NCBI GenBank assembly: GCA_017893485.1 | Contig: CM030358.1 | Location: 154,138,706 to 154,202,705, forward strand | Origin: Hemerocallis citrina | Taxonomy: Eukaryota > Streptophyta > Magnoliopsida > Asparagales > Asphodelaceae | Direction: 5' to 3' | Length of the DNA stretch: 64,000 nt | Part shown: positions 54,436-64,000 of the stretch, one piece after another | How positions within the stretch are numbered: position 1 is the first letter of the stretch | How the letters are laid out: every line of letters begins with the position of its first letter | Made by a program: the position numbers and the translations under genes | The notes under the pieces: generated by a model | Database searches by the model: none | Seen by the model: only the letters and a program-made list of their open reading frames with translations | What the model was told of the DNA's origin: nothing

Positions 54436-55054
54436 TGATATGACTAAAAATAGGATTAAATCGGGACCATTCACATTGGACACGAATCTTAAAGCTCGGG
54501 GGTAAAACGGTAATTTCACCTACTAACGGGTCTGAAATGAGAAATGGGTCTTTCTTCACGACCCAATAACCCACGAACGGATCCACCTCAACTGGGTACG
54601 GGTCCCAACCCGAAACACACCCAGTCCAGTAAGATAAAATCAAGGTCTCTGATTAAATCCTAATCAACGGTCCTGATTCACATCTATCTTTTCACTGGGG
54701 ATTAGGGATTACATTCCTTATCTGATTACGGAGATTATATTCCTTATCAGATCACGGGGATTACATTCCTAATCTGATCCCTAAGGCGCCTATAAATACC
54801 CCACATCTATCTCCATTAAGAGGTAATCAATCTTTTATGAGTTAAACGCTCTTTCATAATCATTTCTGGTTACTGACTTGAGCGTCGGAGGGTGCATCGC
54901 CGGGATCAACTCCGGTGTCTCGCACTTTTTGCAGGTGTACAGCGGGAGTCAACGGTCAAACCCCGGCGGAACAGGTTACAGGTTTGCTATTCAAGTTTTC
55001 CTAAGAATCCACAAATACTATCTATTTGCCCCCACACCAGATTTAGTGGCAACA
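54436..55054 (+). repeat. TRGAG-2 3' LTR
   Basis: 619 bp, about 20 scattered differences from the 5' copy. TATAAATA at 54791-54798. Followed by TATAG. Confidence 0.9.
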
Positions 55055-55143
55055 TATAGTTATTGCATTCTCTGACGTCTGAATAACTATATATAATAAG
55101 CCATTAACTATGATCACTTCTTGATGTGGGTCAGTATGTATTT

Positions 55144-57005
55144 TTTTTTTTGAAGGAAAATGTGAATCTGGCCACCCTGTTTCATTAATAAGAGCTTAAC
55201 GAAACAAACCTAGAGTACTAGGCCAAAATACAAACTACAGACAGAAAATAAAATATATATGAAGCAACATGGCGCGTACAAACAATAAATCCCTCCAACA
55301 ATCCTGGAGGGTGGACCGACAAACAAGCTTGGTCCAGCAAAATTGTGAGTACGTCAGTTTAGCTTCGTACAGTGCCTCCACGGCACATGCACACCCACCT
55401 GAAATAAGTCTGGCAGGATTTTATCACCCGTCGATTCCTGCCTTCACCTCGCTGGGGGGACCCCATCTTTGACCCCAAGCCCCGCAGATCGAATTCTGAC
55501 CCCACGGCATATGCACAGCGATCGCACCCTCTCACCATCTCCACTACTCATCCTACAAATGCGCCAATAGCTCCCACAGCCGCTACTAAAGAGATAGCCA
55601 TGAAGAGGATACCTTCACATATCACACGATAGCGCTTTCTTAGGCAATTTCTCACCAAACAACTATCTCACTCACCCCACCAAATACCACGCTCCAGGAG
55701 AGAGCCGTGGAGAGGTTACCTTCACCTCTCTCACGCTATAGCTCTCTCCGGTGATTTCTCACCACACAGACTTATCTCGACTCATACTCCCTAAACCGAG
55801 GGAAAAGGCGACGCTGTCACGAGCCAGTGGCCTAAGCTGGAGGAAGCTCAATAGCCTAATAGTAGGCGCTGTGAAGACTGCACCGGTGACATCGTAGGAC
55901 ACTCAAATGCGCACATCATGGATGGACCCCATCTTCGGACCCAAGCTCCACAATCGTGCAAGACAGCGTACGTCGGGAAGGGGGGGGAGGGGGGGCACAC
56001 CTCGCCATCACCCAGATCATACCTGAACCCCATATCCATGGCGTTCGCAACAATAGGTGCAGGAGGATGCTCTGGCGCGACATAGTCGCTCCGCGACAGT
56101 TGAGACAAGCACCCCGAAAGTAGAGATAAGTGAACGCACACCACGGAGGGACCCCATCTTCGGGCCCAAGCTCTACAATCGTGTAAAACAATATAACTCG
56201 CTCATCATAGCGACTCGCAAATATAGAAGCACACTTCACACGCACTACCAACCCTCGCAAAAACCAAATCATAGCTGCAGATCGCCGTGATTGGCCCTGA
56301 GAGTGTGGACATGATGAGAAGCGCGAAGAACATCCGGACAAATATCTAGCAAGGCCAACCAATCCCAATCTAACCCAAACCCCAACCCCCAAACCCCCAA
56401 CACCAAAAGCCCCAACTCAGATCACCCCCAAATCAAACCACCCCAAACCCCCAACTCCAAAAGCAACTCGATCTCAGATATTCCATACACTCGCGAGATA
56501 CAAACCTGGGCTGCCGAACCCTCATCCTTGGCACGACGGCCGTGCGCGAATGCTGGTCGCGACGATGGCTGGCTGGAGGGAGAGGTGTCTCTGACTGCTT
56601 GACGGCAGGGGAGGTGGGGGAAGGCGTCGCGGGAGACGGGAAGGGGGGGGGAGGCGCCGCAGGGTAGGGAGATCGGGGAGGGGGAAGGCGTCTAGGGGAA
56701 GGGGACAACGGCTGGAGATGAAGATGGGAGAAGGGTGGGAAGGGCGTCGATCGGATATCTGGAAGGGAGCTTCTTTCTCCCGTTGAGCAGCTGGAGACGA
56801 CGCGGTCGATCGGATATCTGGAAGGGAGCTTCTTTCTCCCGTTGAGCAGCTGGAGACGACGCGGTGTTGAACGGCGATCGGGGAGGGGAGGCGTGATCCC
56901 GGCCGCCACCCCCTCCAACCACTCTCTAGATCTAGGATTTTTTTGTTTTTGGGTGTTTTTTGGGAGCTTCTCTCTCTAGAAACTCTAGAACATGTTATAA
57001 ACTAT
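55144..57005 (-). mobile_element. LINE-like non-autonomous retroposon, copy 2
   Basis: The same family and orientation as 40350-42706, 1.86 kb. Poly(A) appears as the T run at 55141-55152. The target duplication GGTCAGTATGTATTT is 15 bp (55129-55143 and 57006-57020). Minus-strand 3' end TCTTATTAATGAAACAGGGT. It has two copies of the CCCAAGCTC.ACAATCGTG word (about 55943 and 56167), fewer than copy 1, and a 66 bp duplication near 56745-56870 (GATCGGATATCTGGAAGGGA twice). A G run at 55979-55995. No reverse transcriptase. Confidence 0.8.
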
Positions 57006-57020
57006 GGTCAGTATGTATTT

Positions 57021-57899
57021 AATAATCACGTTACGCACATTGTAGTTAGTTTGTTTATTTCCTTTTCAAATGTTTCTCAATGTTTGTATTGACATTTCCT
57101 GAGACTAGATTATCACGATTTTTGCTCATGGAGATGCTTCATCTGTGCATGATGAGATAGCAGAGACCTCAACTTGACCATAGTTTCTGCTGAGAGACCA
57201 ATCCTGAGGAATGTAATGAGAAGTATTTTGCTATATAATATCTCTAATAAACTTAAAGTTAGGAGCCTGATTGCGTGAAGTAGGTTGCAACCATTTTTCA
57301 TGAGTAGTGCTAATTTTACTTCTATTTTGTATTACTTTGGTAGTACTTACACATCTTTAGTCTAGACTCAAGGAGGTGGTTCCTACAGAGAATTAATGCA
57401 GAGTATTTTACATGGGTTCTAGCCGCTCTACCGCCTTGAGTCTAGAAGTTTGTTAACTGTTTAGTAGTACCAAAGTAATTCAAATAAGGTTATACACTTT
57501 ACAATTTCCTTCCTTTTGATTAATGTGCAGAAGGATTCAGTTTTTCTAGCTTTATTAATTGAAGAACATTGATGTTTTACTTGTCTATTTTTGGTTGCTA
57601 TAATCTGTTCTATGTGATTTTGATTTCATACAATGTGCGCCCTCCAGCCTTTTTTTCTCTTCCACCTGTATGTAAAGTTATGCTTCTTTTAGGAATTTTT
57701 CCTTTTGCTTCGCCAATCACCCTTACATTTTCCTGCAATAGCAACAAGTCTTCAGTCTAGTGATGATGCTCAAACTGATAGATCTGTATAATAGTTAATT
57801 TTGAATCCTTCATGTCAATCTTATTATTTTGTACGGTTCTAATTTATAAGTTATGCTCATCGTTATTTATTGCAATAGATTCTAACAATCCTCCTGTAG
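57021..57899. other. Spacer with a large inverted repeat
   Basis: 57325-57490 can fold on itself: ATTACTTTGGTAGTACT and TCTAGACTCAAGGAGGTGG on the left pair with the right-hand CCGCCTTGAGTCTAGAAG and AGTAGTACCAAAGTAATTC, with a loop of about 45 bp. It could be a small MITE or a hairpin transcript. The remainder is AT-rich, possibly intron of the RCC1-like gene. Confidence 0.5.
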
Positions 57900-57961
57900 G
57901 TTGTTGCCACTGTGTAGCTTTGGATGTTGAATGTCGTTGCTATACATGGGGAAGAAATGAG
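57900..57961 (+). pseudogene. RCC1-repeat protein, single exon-like fragment
   Basis: After CCTCCTGTAG a 62 bp segment codes GCCHCVALDVECRCYTWGRNE and is followed by GTTCGA. This is the RCC1-repeat phrase GRCHCVALDVEGRCYTWGRNE found in plant RCC1/UVR8-like proteins, with two Gly/Arg positions changed to Cys. It has intron-like borders, so it is a genomic copy. The expected next words (KGQLGHGD) were not found in the following 300 bp, and no earlier repeats were recognised. It is probably a pseudogene fragment, or one exon of a gene whose other exons lie outside. Confidence 0.6.
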
Positions 57962-58275
57962 GTTCGATTAGAAAGAGCAAATATTTTTTCTTGTTGAACT
58001 TTGCTGTCTACTGAGTTCTCACATGCTAATAAGCTTTGCAGAAGGGGCAGTTGGGTTTTCATATAGTGCCTTTTTCGTTGGATTTTTTTGATTTCGTGCT
58101 CTTAAGACTTGTACATATATGTAATTATTTTTATCAATTGAATTTGTAAATGATTTGGAATGAATTGTTTAATTATTATGTTGGAATAAAATTTGTGCTC
58201 TAAAATACTTTTGTATTATTTATTATTCATGAATTTGTGGAAGATTACTAAATAAATTTTTGAAAATTATTTTTA
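57962..58275. other. AT-rich spacer
   Basis: Nothing recognised up to the breakpoint where TRGAG-1-like sequence begins at about 58276. Confidence 0.5.
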
Positions 58276-59080
58276 CGTTGGAAGGAGCGTGATTAGGCTG
58301 TCGGGTTGACTGTTGAGGAGGAATCTGAACTTCCATTGGAGGAGCTGGTTGACGAAGAGTGATAGTGCGACGGTCGGAGGCAACCGCTTTACCCCTTAGT
58401 CTTTGTGGCATGATGATAAGTCTTACTTGCGTAGTTTCCCACTAACGGCGCCAATCTGTTGCTGCTATTTCGATGTGGGAGCAAATAGATAGTGAGTTAA
58501 TAATAGATGGAAACTAATAAAAGTCAAACCTGTGTCTTGGCCGTTAAAAGAGGTTAAAGCTCCTGAGATTGAATCTGGATCGTTGATTGACTTCCTGTGA
58601 TCTGAATTCGACGGTTGGTGATGCGGTCGATGGACCTGCAAAACGCCTGAAATACGGGGGGTGGCCCCCGGCGACAGATCCTCCGACGCTCAAGTCAGAA
58701 CCAAAAAAAGAGAGAGAGTAAGAGAGTGAAAACTGGTGAATTATTGATTACATGGTGTTTGAAGAAGGGGAGAAGTATTTATAGGCCTGAGAGACATTCT
58801 AGAAGCCGAATCGTGACCGTCGGATCTTTCATGTCTCCCCCACTAAAGAGATAAGATATCCCTGTGAGGGGATAAGAGATTTGACCCCTAGCCATTATTG
58901 GCTAGGTGTCTCTCTTAGTGGGCCTAGTCTGTCACTTTTTATGGACTTGAGAGAAGCTCATGTTTTGGAGTGGGCCCCGGCCTGTAAAATAGGCATGTGA
59001 TGGCTAATCTGCCTGTAGATGCTTTGAGATTCGTGCAGGGATCGTACGACTCTGATCAGCTGCGATTTTTACCATCATCA
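58276..59080 (-). mobile_element. Truncated TRGAG-1-like copy: 5' LTR and gag start
   Basis: The minus-strand LTR (59080-58457, 624 bp) is the same family as the TRGAG-1 LTRs, with TATAAATA at 58783-58776. It is followed by a primer site (one change), and a gag start ATG at 58411 (MPQRLRGKAVASDRRTITLR) that stays homologous to 30203-30066 until about 58276, where it stops abruptly. No second LTR is present. It is a third, older member of the family, kept only as its 5' end. Confidence 0.85.
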
Positions 59081-59188
59081 GGGGACAGCTCTGTTATCAC
59101 TACATCGTAAACCCCATTTTGCTATTTACAAATTTGCCAAATCTTCATATTTGTAGAAAACCACTCTGGTAGCTCTCGATCATGAACT

Positions 59189-59402
59189 GAAGCTCTGTCA
59201 AATTCCGAATCATGTTTATTGGGCTTCAGTGTTTAGCTGTAGGCCTATGTGCATGTTGCTGAGCCATTTGCAGCCATGATAAAATTAGACTGAAGCTCTG
59301 TCAAATTCAGAATCATGTTTATTGGGCTTCAGTGTTTAGCTGTAGGCCTATGTACATGTTGCTGAGCCATTTGCAGCTAGCTAGCCTTGATAAAATTAGA
59401 CT
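59189..59402. repeat. ~100 bp tandem duplication
   Basis: GACTGAAGCTCTGTCAAATT..GAATCATGTTTATTGGGCTTC..GAGCCATTTGCAGC occurs twice in tandem with very few differences and ends GATAAAATTAGACT. No coding sense seen. Confidence 0.9.
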
Positions 59403-60204
59403 AGACCGCAAAGCATCACCAGGATCCAGTAGTAAGCCTTTTACTAATTAAGCAAAAGTCAGGTGCTCAGCTCTCCCCCAAGCACACTTATAATATGAGA
59501 GAGACGGGTGATGGCCTCAGGTTCTCGGCTCCCCCTCGCACACATTGAGAGGTTATTTCTGTAAACGTGACGTTCATTTTTTCAAACACCTTGTGTCTAT
59601 CACCACATAATGTGTGAAAGCAAAAGAACTCTTGAAGAAGCATCCTTCGTAATCAAATAAGCAAGGCATTAGCAAAAGAATGAAAAATATGTGTTGGTTG
59701 ACTTCATACATTTGGATGATTCTTAACCGTAAAACTATAAATATGATTGTATCGGCAATCAGAGTAATTTTCCGATGAAAAAAATCTTATTATATTTTTT
59801 ATTAGCATGGGGGATAATGATTAATGACCTTTTAAGAGAAACTATACCCAATTAACAATTGTCTCTCAACTGACAAAAAAAAAAAAAAAAAGAGGAAAAA
59901 AAAAGAGAAAAAAATGCCCATGCAATAATAAGTAGCAATTCAATTAAGAGAAGCAATAATGTAGAGCAAAGACATAAATGCTCAACAGATAGCCATAACT
60001 AAATGCCCATAAGTACTGCCACTGTTTGAAAGTTGTGGCATAGATCATCATAAATCAACTATGACAATTCGTGAAGTGCTTTCAGATAATATAATAATAT
60101 TTAAACTGAGAAACAATCAATGTGATTCTTTTTCCAATTTCCCTATTTCTCGGATGTTGGTCAAGTTGTGAAGATCATAGTTTGGGTTAAAAAAAGTAAA
60201 GTCC
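59403..60204. other. AT-rich spacer
   Basis: No gene. A poly(A/G) tract at 59874-59912 could be an old retroposon tail. Short dyad-like CTCCCC..GCACAC words recur at 59475 and 59531. Confidence 0.4.
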
Positions 60205-60213
60205 TCCTAAGTT

Positions 60214-60881
60214 GAAGTTTTTACCAAACTATCCCACATTTTGAAAGTATGTACCAAACTATCCCTGTATGAAAGTTAAATACCAAAAAGTTCCTGTCGA
60301 CTAACTGAGATAGTACGCCTGGTAAAAATCCACGCGCTAACTCCGTTAGTTTGGGACACTAGGGGACACTACTCTCAAGTAGGGGTATGGAAAAAAAATC
60401 ATCAAGTAAAGACACGCTAACCCTGTTAGCGCGTCTGCTTTAAATGGGCGCGCTAACTCCGTTAGCGTGTCTATACTTGACATTTTTTTCCCACACCCCC
60501 TACTTAAGGAGTAGTGTCCCCCTAGCACGCTAACTCCGTTGGCGCGTCTGGTTTAAATAGGTGCGTTAACTCCGTTAGCGTGTCTATACTTTGCATTTTT
60601 TCCCACACCCCCCCTACTTAAGGAGTAGTGTCTCCTAGTGTCCCCCTAGCATGCTAACTCCGTTAGCGCGCTATTAGCGTGTCTATACTTGGTGATTTTT
60701 TTTCCACACCCCTACTTGAGAGTAGTGTCCCATAGTGTCCCATAGCACGCTAATGGGGTTAGCGCGCGGATTTTTACCAGGTGCGCTATCTCAGTTAGCG
60801 ACAGAGACTTTTTGGTACTTAACTTTCAAACAAGAACAGTTTGGTACATTTCAAAAAGTGAGATAGTTTGGTAAAAAATTC
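60214..60881. mobile_element. Foldback Mutator-like element with 9 bp target duplication
   Basis: 668 bp. The termini GAAGTTTTTACCAAACTAT and (minus strand) GAATTTTTTACCAAACTAT pair, and pairing continues for about 250-300 bp (AGTTAARTACCAAAAAGT, CTAACTGAGATAG, GGTAAAAATCC, GACACTACTCTCAAGTAGGG). The flanks TCCTAAGTT (60205-60213 and 60882-60890) are a perfect 9 bp target duplication, the Mutator signature. The centre has several copies of the palindromic GCTAACTCCGTTAGCG and repeats of CACACCCCCTACTTAAGGAG. No transposase. Confidence 0.88.
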
Positions 60882-60890
60882 TCCTAAGTT

Positions 60891-62242
60891 CTATGATGCA
60901 AACACTAAACTACTTTAACTACTTCCCCGCTAAAAAGTGAAGTTAATTTTTAATTTTTTTTAAAGTTATAGTTAGTTTCGGCATTTCTTTTTTAAATGGA
61001 TCTAAAAGCAGGGGCCCTATTTTTTAGTATTTTTTCTCTTTAATTATGAGAAACCACTCATTGAGAATTCCGGTATGTAGGATTTAAAATGTTCTGAAGA
61101 ATATCTATAAGAGCTTCAAGCGTCTGTATGTGCTTTACTTCTAACATCAAATTCCTAGTCTTGCCTCTAGTACGAGGTTTAGTAATTGGAGGCATAGCTC
61201 GAAAACACGGATCCAGATATAGTTCAGTCTAGCTTTTAGCCAGTTTCCTTTTGTACGTTATAGATTTTGATATAAGTACATGAAAACGAGATTACTGTAG
61301 AAAAGTGCATTAGTATATTATAGAGTTCGATTGTTGGGGTTTGTATGAGGTGCTATACTTCAATTGCTGGGCAATGTTTTCTGAAATCCCTCCTAATGAA
61401 GTACTTATAACAAGATTTTAGTTGTTTGCTCATTTTAAGCAAACAACTATGGTAATTAAGTTGTTATATTAATTTGGTAATTATGAAAATCTTGTTATAT
61501 TGTTAGGAAATTAGAATTTTACTTTGATTTAATGCAGAAGATCGGATTACAATATTATGTACAAGAAATGAGAGAGAAAATGCCTGATTTAACAGAAAAA
61601 TAGGAATATTTATATGTAACTAAATGGTCAGTTGAAGTGATGCGTGAACCTCCTCAACAAAAAAATGCGTACGTATGGACCGAACTGATTAGGAATTTAA
61701 TTTTTGAACGAGGCTAAATTATGAACATTTGAGTTAACAATTACTGACCCCATAAACTATTATGTACTCCTATTTATTATGTATTTCTATTTATTGAGTC
61801 CCTAATATGATTTATTCTTTTTTAAATTACCAAAATATTATTTTCAGAGGACCCTAAGTTTTATTTATTTACAAGGTGAATCAATGAGTTTGATAAACAA
61901 ATAACTACATATCCTACCGTTTAGAATAATTATAGGATGGTTATAAAATTTGTGAGAAGTTATATCAGTTATTAGTTTGTAGTGAAAAATTTTCCAAAAA
62001 AGTAAAAGGAAACTATTTTTCAGTGCAACAAATGGGAACAAATCAATATAACCAAGACAAGCATATATGATCAGAGAGTCAAAGTGTAGTTAATGCTCAA
62101 CCGAAAAAGCCATAAATGTCCATAAATACTAATGTTAATCTCAAGTTTTGCACACATCATTAACAATAGCAATGATCCTTGGAATTGAACACCGATTACA
62201 ATTATTAGAATATTTCTCTATTTTAACAACTCTTTACATAGA
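60891..62242. other. AT-rich spacer with a hairpin
   Basis: A perfect stem TAGTTGTTTGCT / AGCAAACAACTA lies at 61419-61430 and 61438-61449, inside a wider inverted pair ATAACAAGATTTT / AAAATCTTGTTAT (about 61407 and 61487). This could be a tiny MITE. No gene recognised. Confidence 0.5.
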
Positions 62243-62557
62243 CTAGTATTATACACGTGCACACGTGCACGTGGAAAAAATTGAAGGATCATGAAAAGGG
62301 TAAGAAGAAAATAATTTCCAAACCGATCCACTTTCGAAAATATTTACAAAACAGGTCTACGTTCGAAAATATTGTCCCAAGTCAGTCCATAATTAAAAAA
62401 AAATAATAATTTTTAAACTGATCCACCTTTCGAAAATATTTACCAAACAGGTTCACTTTCAAAAATATTTACCAAAGTAACCCAATCCGTGCGTTGCACG
62501 GGTTGGGTTACTGGCGCGGTTACTGACTAAGGGGTTCTCCCATTATAGTAGTAGAGA
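62243..62557 (-). mobile_element. Short Helitron-like element
   Basis: On the minus strand it begins TCTCTACTACTATAATGGGA after an A (62558) and ends with the hairpin-rich CACGTGCACGTGTGCACGTG, then 7 nt and CTAG followed by T. This is the Helitron layout: 5' TC, 3' hairpin then CTRR, insertion between A and T. 315 bp, non-coding. Interior contains three AAAATATT-containing near repeats (CACTTTCGAAAATATTTAC) and a CCCGTGCAACGCACGG palindrome. Non-autonomous. Confidence 0.65.
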
Positions 62558-62829
62558 TTTATTAGCACGTTCACTTTATGTATATTTCATAGCGCGTTTG
62601 TCATATTTTGCGTACTTTTCCTGTGTGCTTGAGGAAGAGGAAACTTACCTGCTGAATTTCGGAAAGGTCATAATGCTTCTAAAAAAAACATATACAATTT
62701 GATACGATCAATTTTTTACACCCAAAAAAAAAACTATCTAATTATGATGACAAGTAAATGGACAAAAAGTTTGTTATTAGTAAACAAAGATACTAAACAG
62801 AGTTTTGAGTTATAATGTAAAGATAATTA

Positions 62830-63037
62830 AAATATACTAGTAATTTACACGTGCGATGCAAGTTTTAATAGTTTTTTTTTATTTTGTTCTGATAACCGGA
62901 TGGAATCCTAAGAAATTCCGACCAACCAAAACAACATTATAAACCACCAAAACCAGAAAGTACACCAAGTTTTAATAGTTTTAAAAAATAAAAACAAAAA
63001 CTCTGACATAAGGAGGACTCGAACTGAAATCCTCTTT

Positions 63038-63038
<1 letters not shown>
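62830..63038 (-). mobile_element. Helitron/SINE-like relic
   Basis: On the minus strand TTGCATCGCACGTGTAAATTACTAGT ends at about 62836 with CTAGT, like other ends in this window. AGTTCGAGTCCT near 63020 resembles a tRNA B box. It shares these two words with 4002-4100. Classification uncertain. Confidence 0.25.

Positions 63039-63087
<49 letters not shown>
63039..63087. repeat. Run of 49 C
   Basis: An uninterrupted homopolymer of 49 C. Long C/G runs can form i-motif/G-quadruplex structures and are unusual in plant DNA at this length. The exact count may be an assembly or sequencing product. The minus-strand poly-Gly open frame across it is not a gene. Confidence 0.9.
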
Positions 63088-63094
<7 letters not shown>

Positions 63095-64000
63095 CTGTCA
63101 GATTGGGTGCATGATCCAATATTCGATAATTGGGCCCTAACTTGCAAGTCTTAATCCAATCAATAGTTGAGGTTATACCCTACAAGCCATGCTCACACCA
63201 TCCCTTCTCTTAAGAGCTCCGCAATGCATGTAACCCCTCATAAAAGCCACACTCCTCAGTCCTCACCCCCTTAATTCCTTTTGTTTTATGGTTTCCCCTT
63301 TTGTTCATTCCTTTTCATCATCAAGATATATTACTTCCTCACCCTTTCACTAAACCTAATTTACTTTCTATCCATTCTAATTTTAAAAATTATGAAATTT
63401 TCCAGACTATATATTTCAAGTTGCTTTCGTTGCAAAACACAACATATCTGGCTTCATCTTTTGAGTTTATAGATTATTGAACAATTTATCAGAAATTAAA
63501 TACTATGAACCTAAACCTTACTATGTGTTTTTATAGAAAACTCTGATTCTGATTCTCATATTTTACTATCTACATCTATCTTAAAGCATATTTTAACCTT
63601 CAATATTACTAGATAAACCTAATAGATGACCCAAAAAACTAAGATACACTCCCTTTTATATCACCGTCTTTTTATCTCAAAAAATTTGAAACTCTAAATT
63701 TGAGACACTTTAGGGTACGTAGTAGCAAATAAGAAAATAAAAGTTAGAGTATATTAAAATAAAAAAGTAGTAAATTAATTTTATGATATTTTCTGTAAAT
63801 TAGCCATACCTTTATAGTAAATTTTGTCAAGCTAGCTTATATGAAGCAGACAAGTTTCTTGCACTTTTATAGTTCTAAGATATATATTTTTTCAATGCAG
63901 AATAATTTCTCTTTTCTTTTATTGTAAGTAAACCAAGATCATCCTAGTAAATACATAATTAATAGGTTCAGGTTCAACAAACAGCTTCCCTTTGTAGTTG
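63088..64000. other. AT-rich spacer to window end
   Basis: No gene, terminal repeat or array recognised. A 63-codon frame at 63281 is hydrophobic but without signature. Confidence 0.45.

Larger units (their letters stand above)
48209..55054 (+). mobile_element. TRGAG-2: 6.8 kb gag-only LTR element
   Basis: LTRs of equal length at 48209-48827 and 54436-55054, perfect target duplication TATAG (48204-48208 and 55055-55059), primer site GATTGGCGCCATCTGTGG directly after the 5' LTR, polypurine tract GGAGTGGGGGGCTCG (54421-54435) before the 3' LTR. Only gag is encoded (48900-50607). The remaining 3.8 kb is tandem repeats, a GAGCTC-rich block and an AT-rich block, in the same order as TRGAG-1. High LTR similarity suggests a young insertion. 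Confidence 0.92.

Noticed and set aside
62908..63147. Minus-strand 79-codon frame with a long Gly run
   Set aside because: It is the translation of the 49 C homopolymer.

Overview
This is a eudicot-type plant nuclear window made almost entirely of nested transposable elements, with short decayed host-gene fragments. The evidence for a plant nuclear genome is: Ty1/copia and gag-bearing Ty3/gypsy-type LTR elements, an L1-type LINE, hAT, Mutator-like and Helitron-like DNA elements, an endogenous pararetrovirus relic, AT-rich introns, and fragments of two plant protein families (a CLV1/BAM-type receptor kinase and an RCC1-repeat protein). I cannot name the species. No intact host gene, tRNA, rRNA or CRISPR array was seen.

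Layout. 1-4992: AT-rich spacer with small repeats and Helitron-like ends. 4998-7328: a 2.3 kb copia derivative (copia-1) with 138/139 bp LTRs and target duplication AAAGT, keeping only the reverse transcriptase/RNase H part. 7350-7709: a broken CLV1/BAM-type kinase fragment. 9289-9657: a CACTA-like end. 9658-10998 and 16242-16944: one minus-strand caulimovirid relic split by copia-2 (10999-16236, target duplication GTATT), which keeps gag but has lost pol. 16945-19404: a decayed third copia element. 19440-20250: two non-autonomous hAT-like elements. 20437-30932: a 10.5 kb minus-strand LTR element (TRGAG-1, target duplication ATGGC) with gag-protease, no reverse transcriptase and several kb of degenerate tandem repeats; two foldback MITEs in TA arrays lie inside it. 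30938-33105: A-rich DNA and exon-like segments. 33111-36653: a hAT element with a nearly complete but broken transposase. 37181-40127: a fourth copia derivative. 40350-42706 and 55144-57005: two copies of one LINE-like non-autonomous retroposon. 43200-48151: a hAT element carrying a 5'-truncated L1 LINE at 43300-46744. 48209-55054: a second gag-only LTR element (TRGAG-2, target duplication TATAG). 57900-57961: an RCC1-like exon. 58276-59080: a truncated third TRGAG copy. 60214-60881: a foldback Mutator-like element with a perfect 9 bp target duplication. 62243-62557: a short Helitron-like element. 63039-63087: a run of 49 C.

Two patterns stand out. TRGAG-1 and TRGAG-2 differ in sequence but share primer site, polypurine tract and the order gag, AACGAGTTC tandem repeats, GAGCT-rich block, AT-rich block, LTR, although neither encodes a polymerase. 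Second, the palindrome GGTCGACC recurs in clusters in three different copia elements. Every LTR element here lacks part or all of pol, so any movement would have depended on enzymes supplied from elsewhere.
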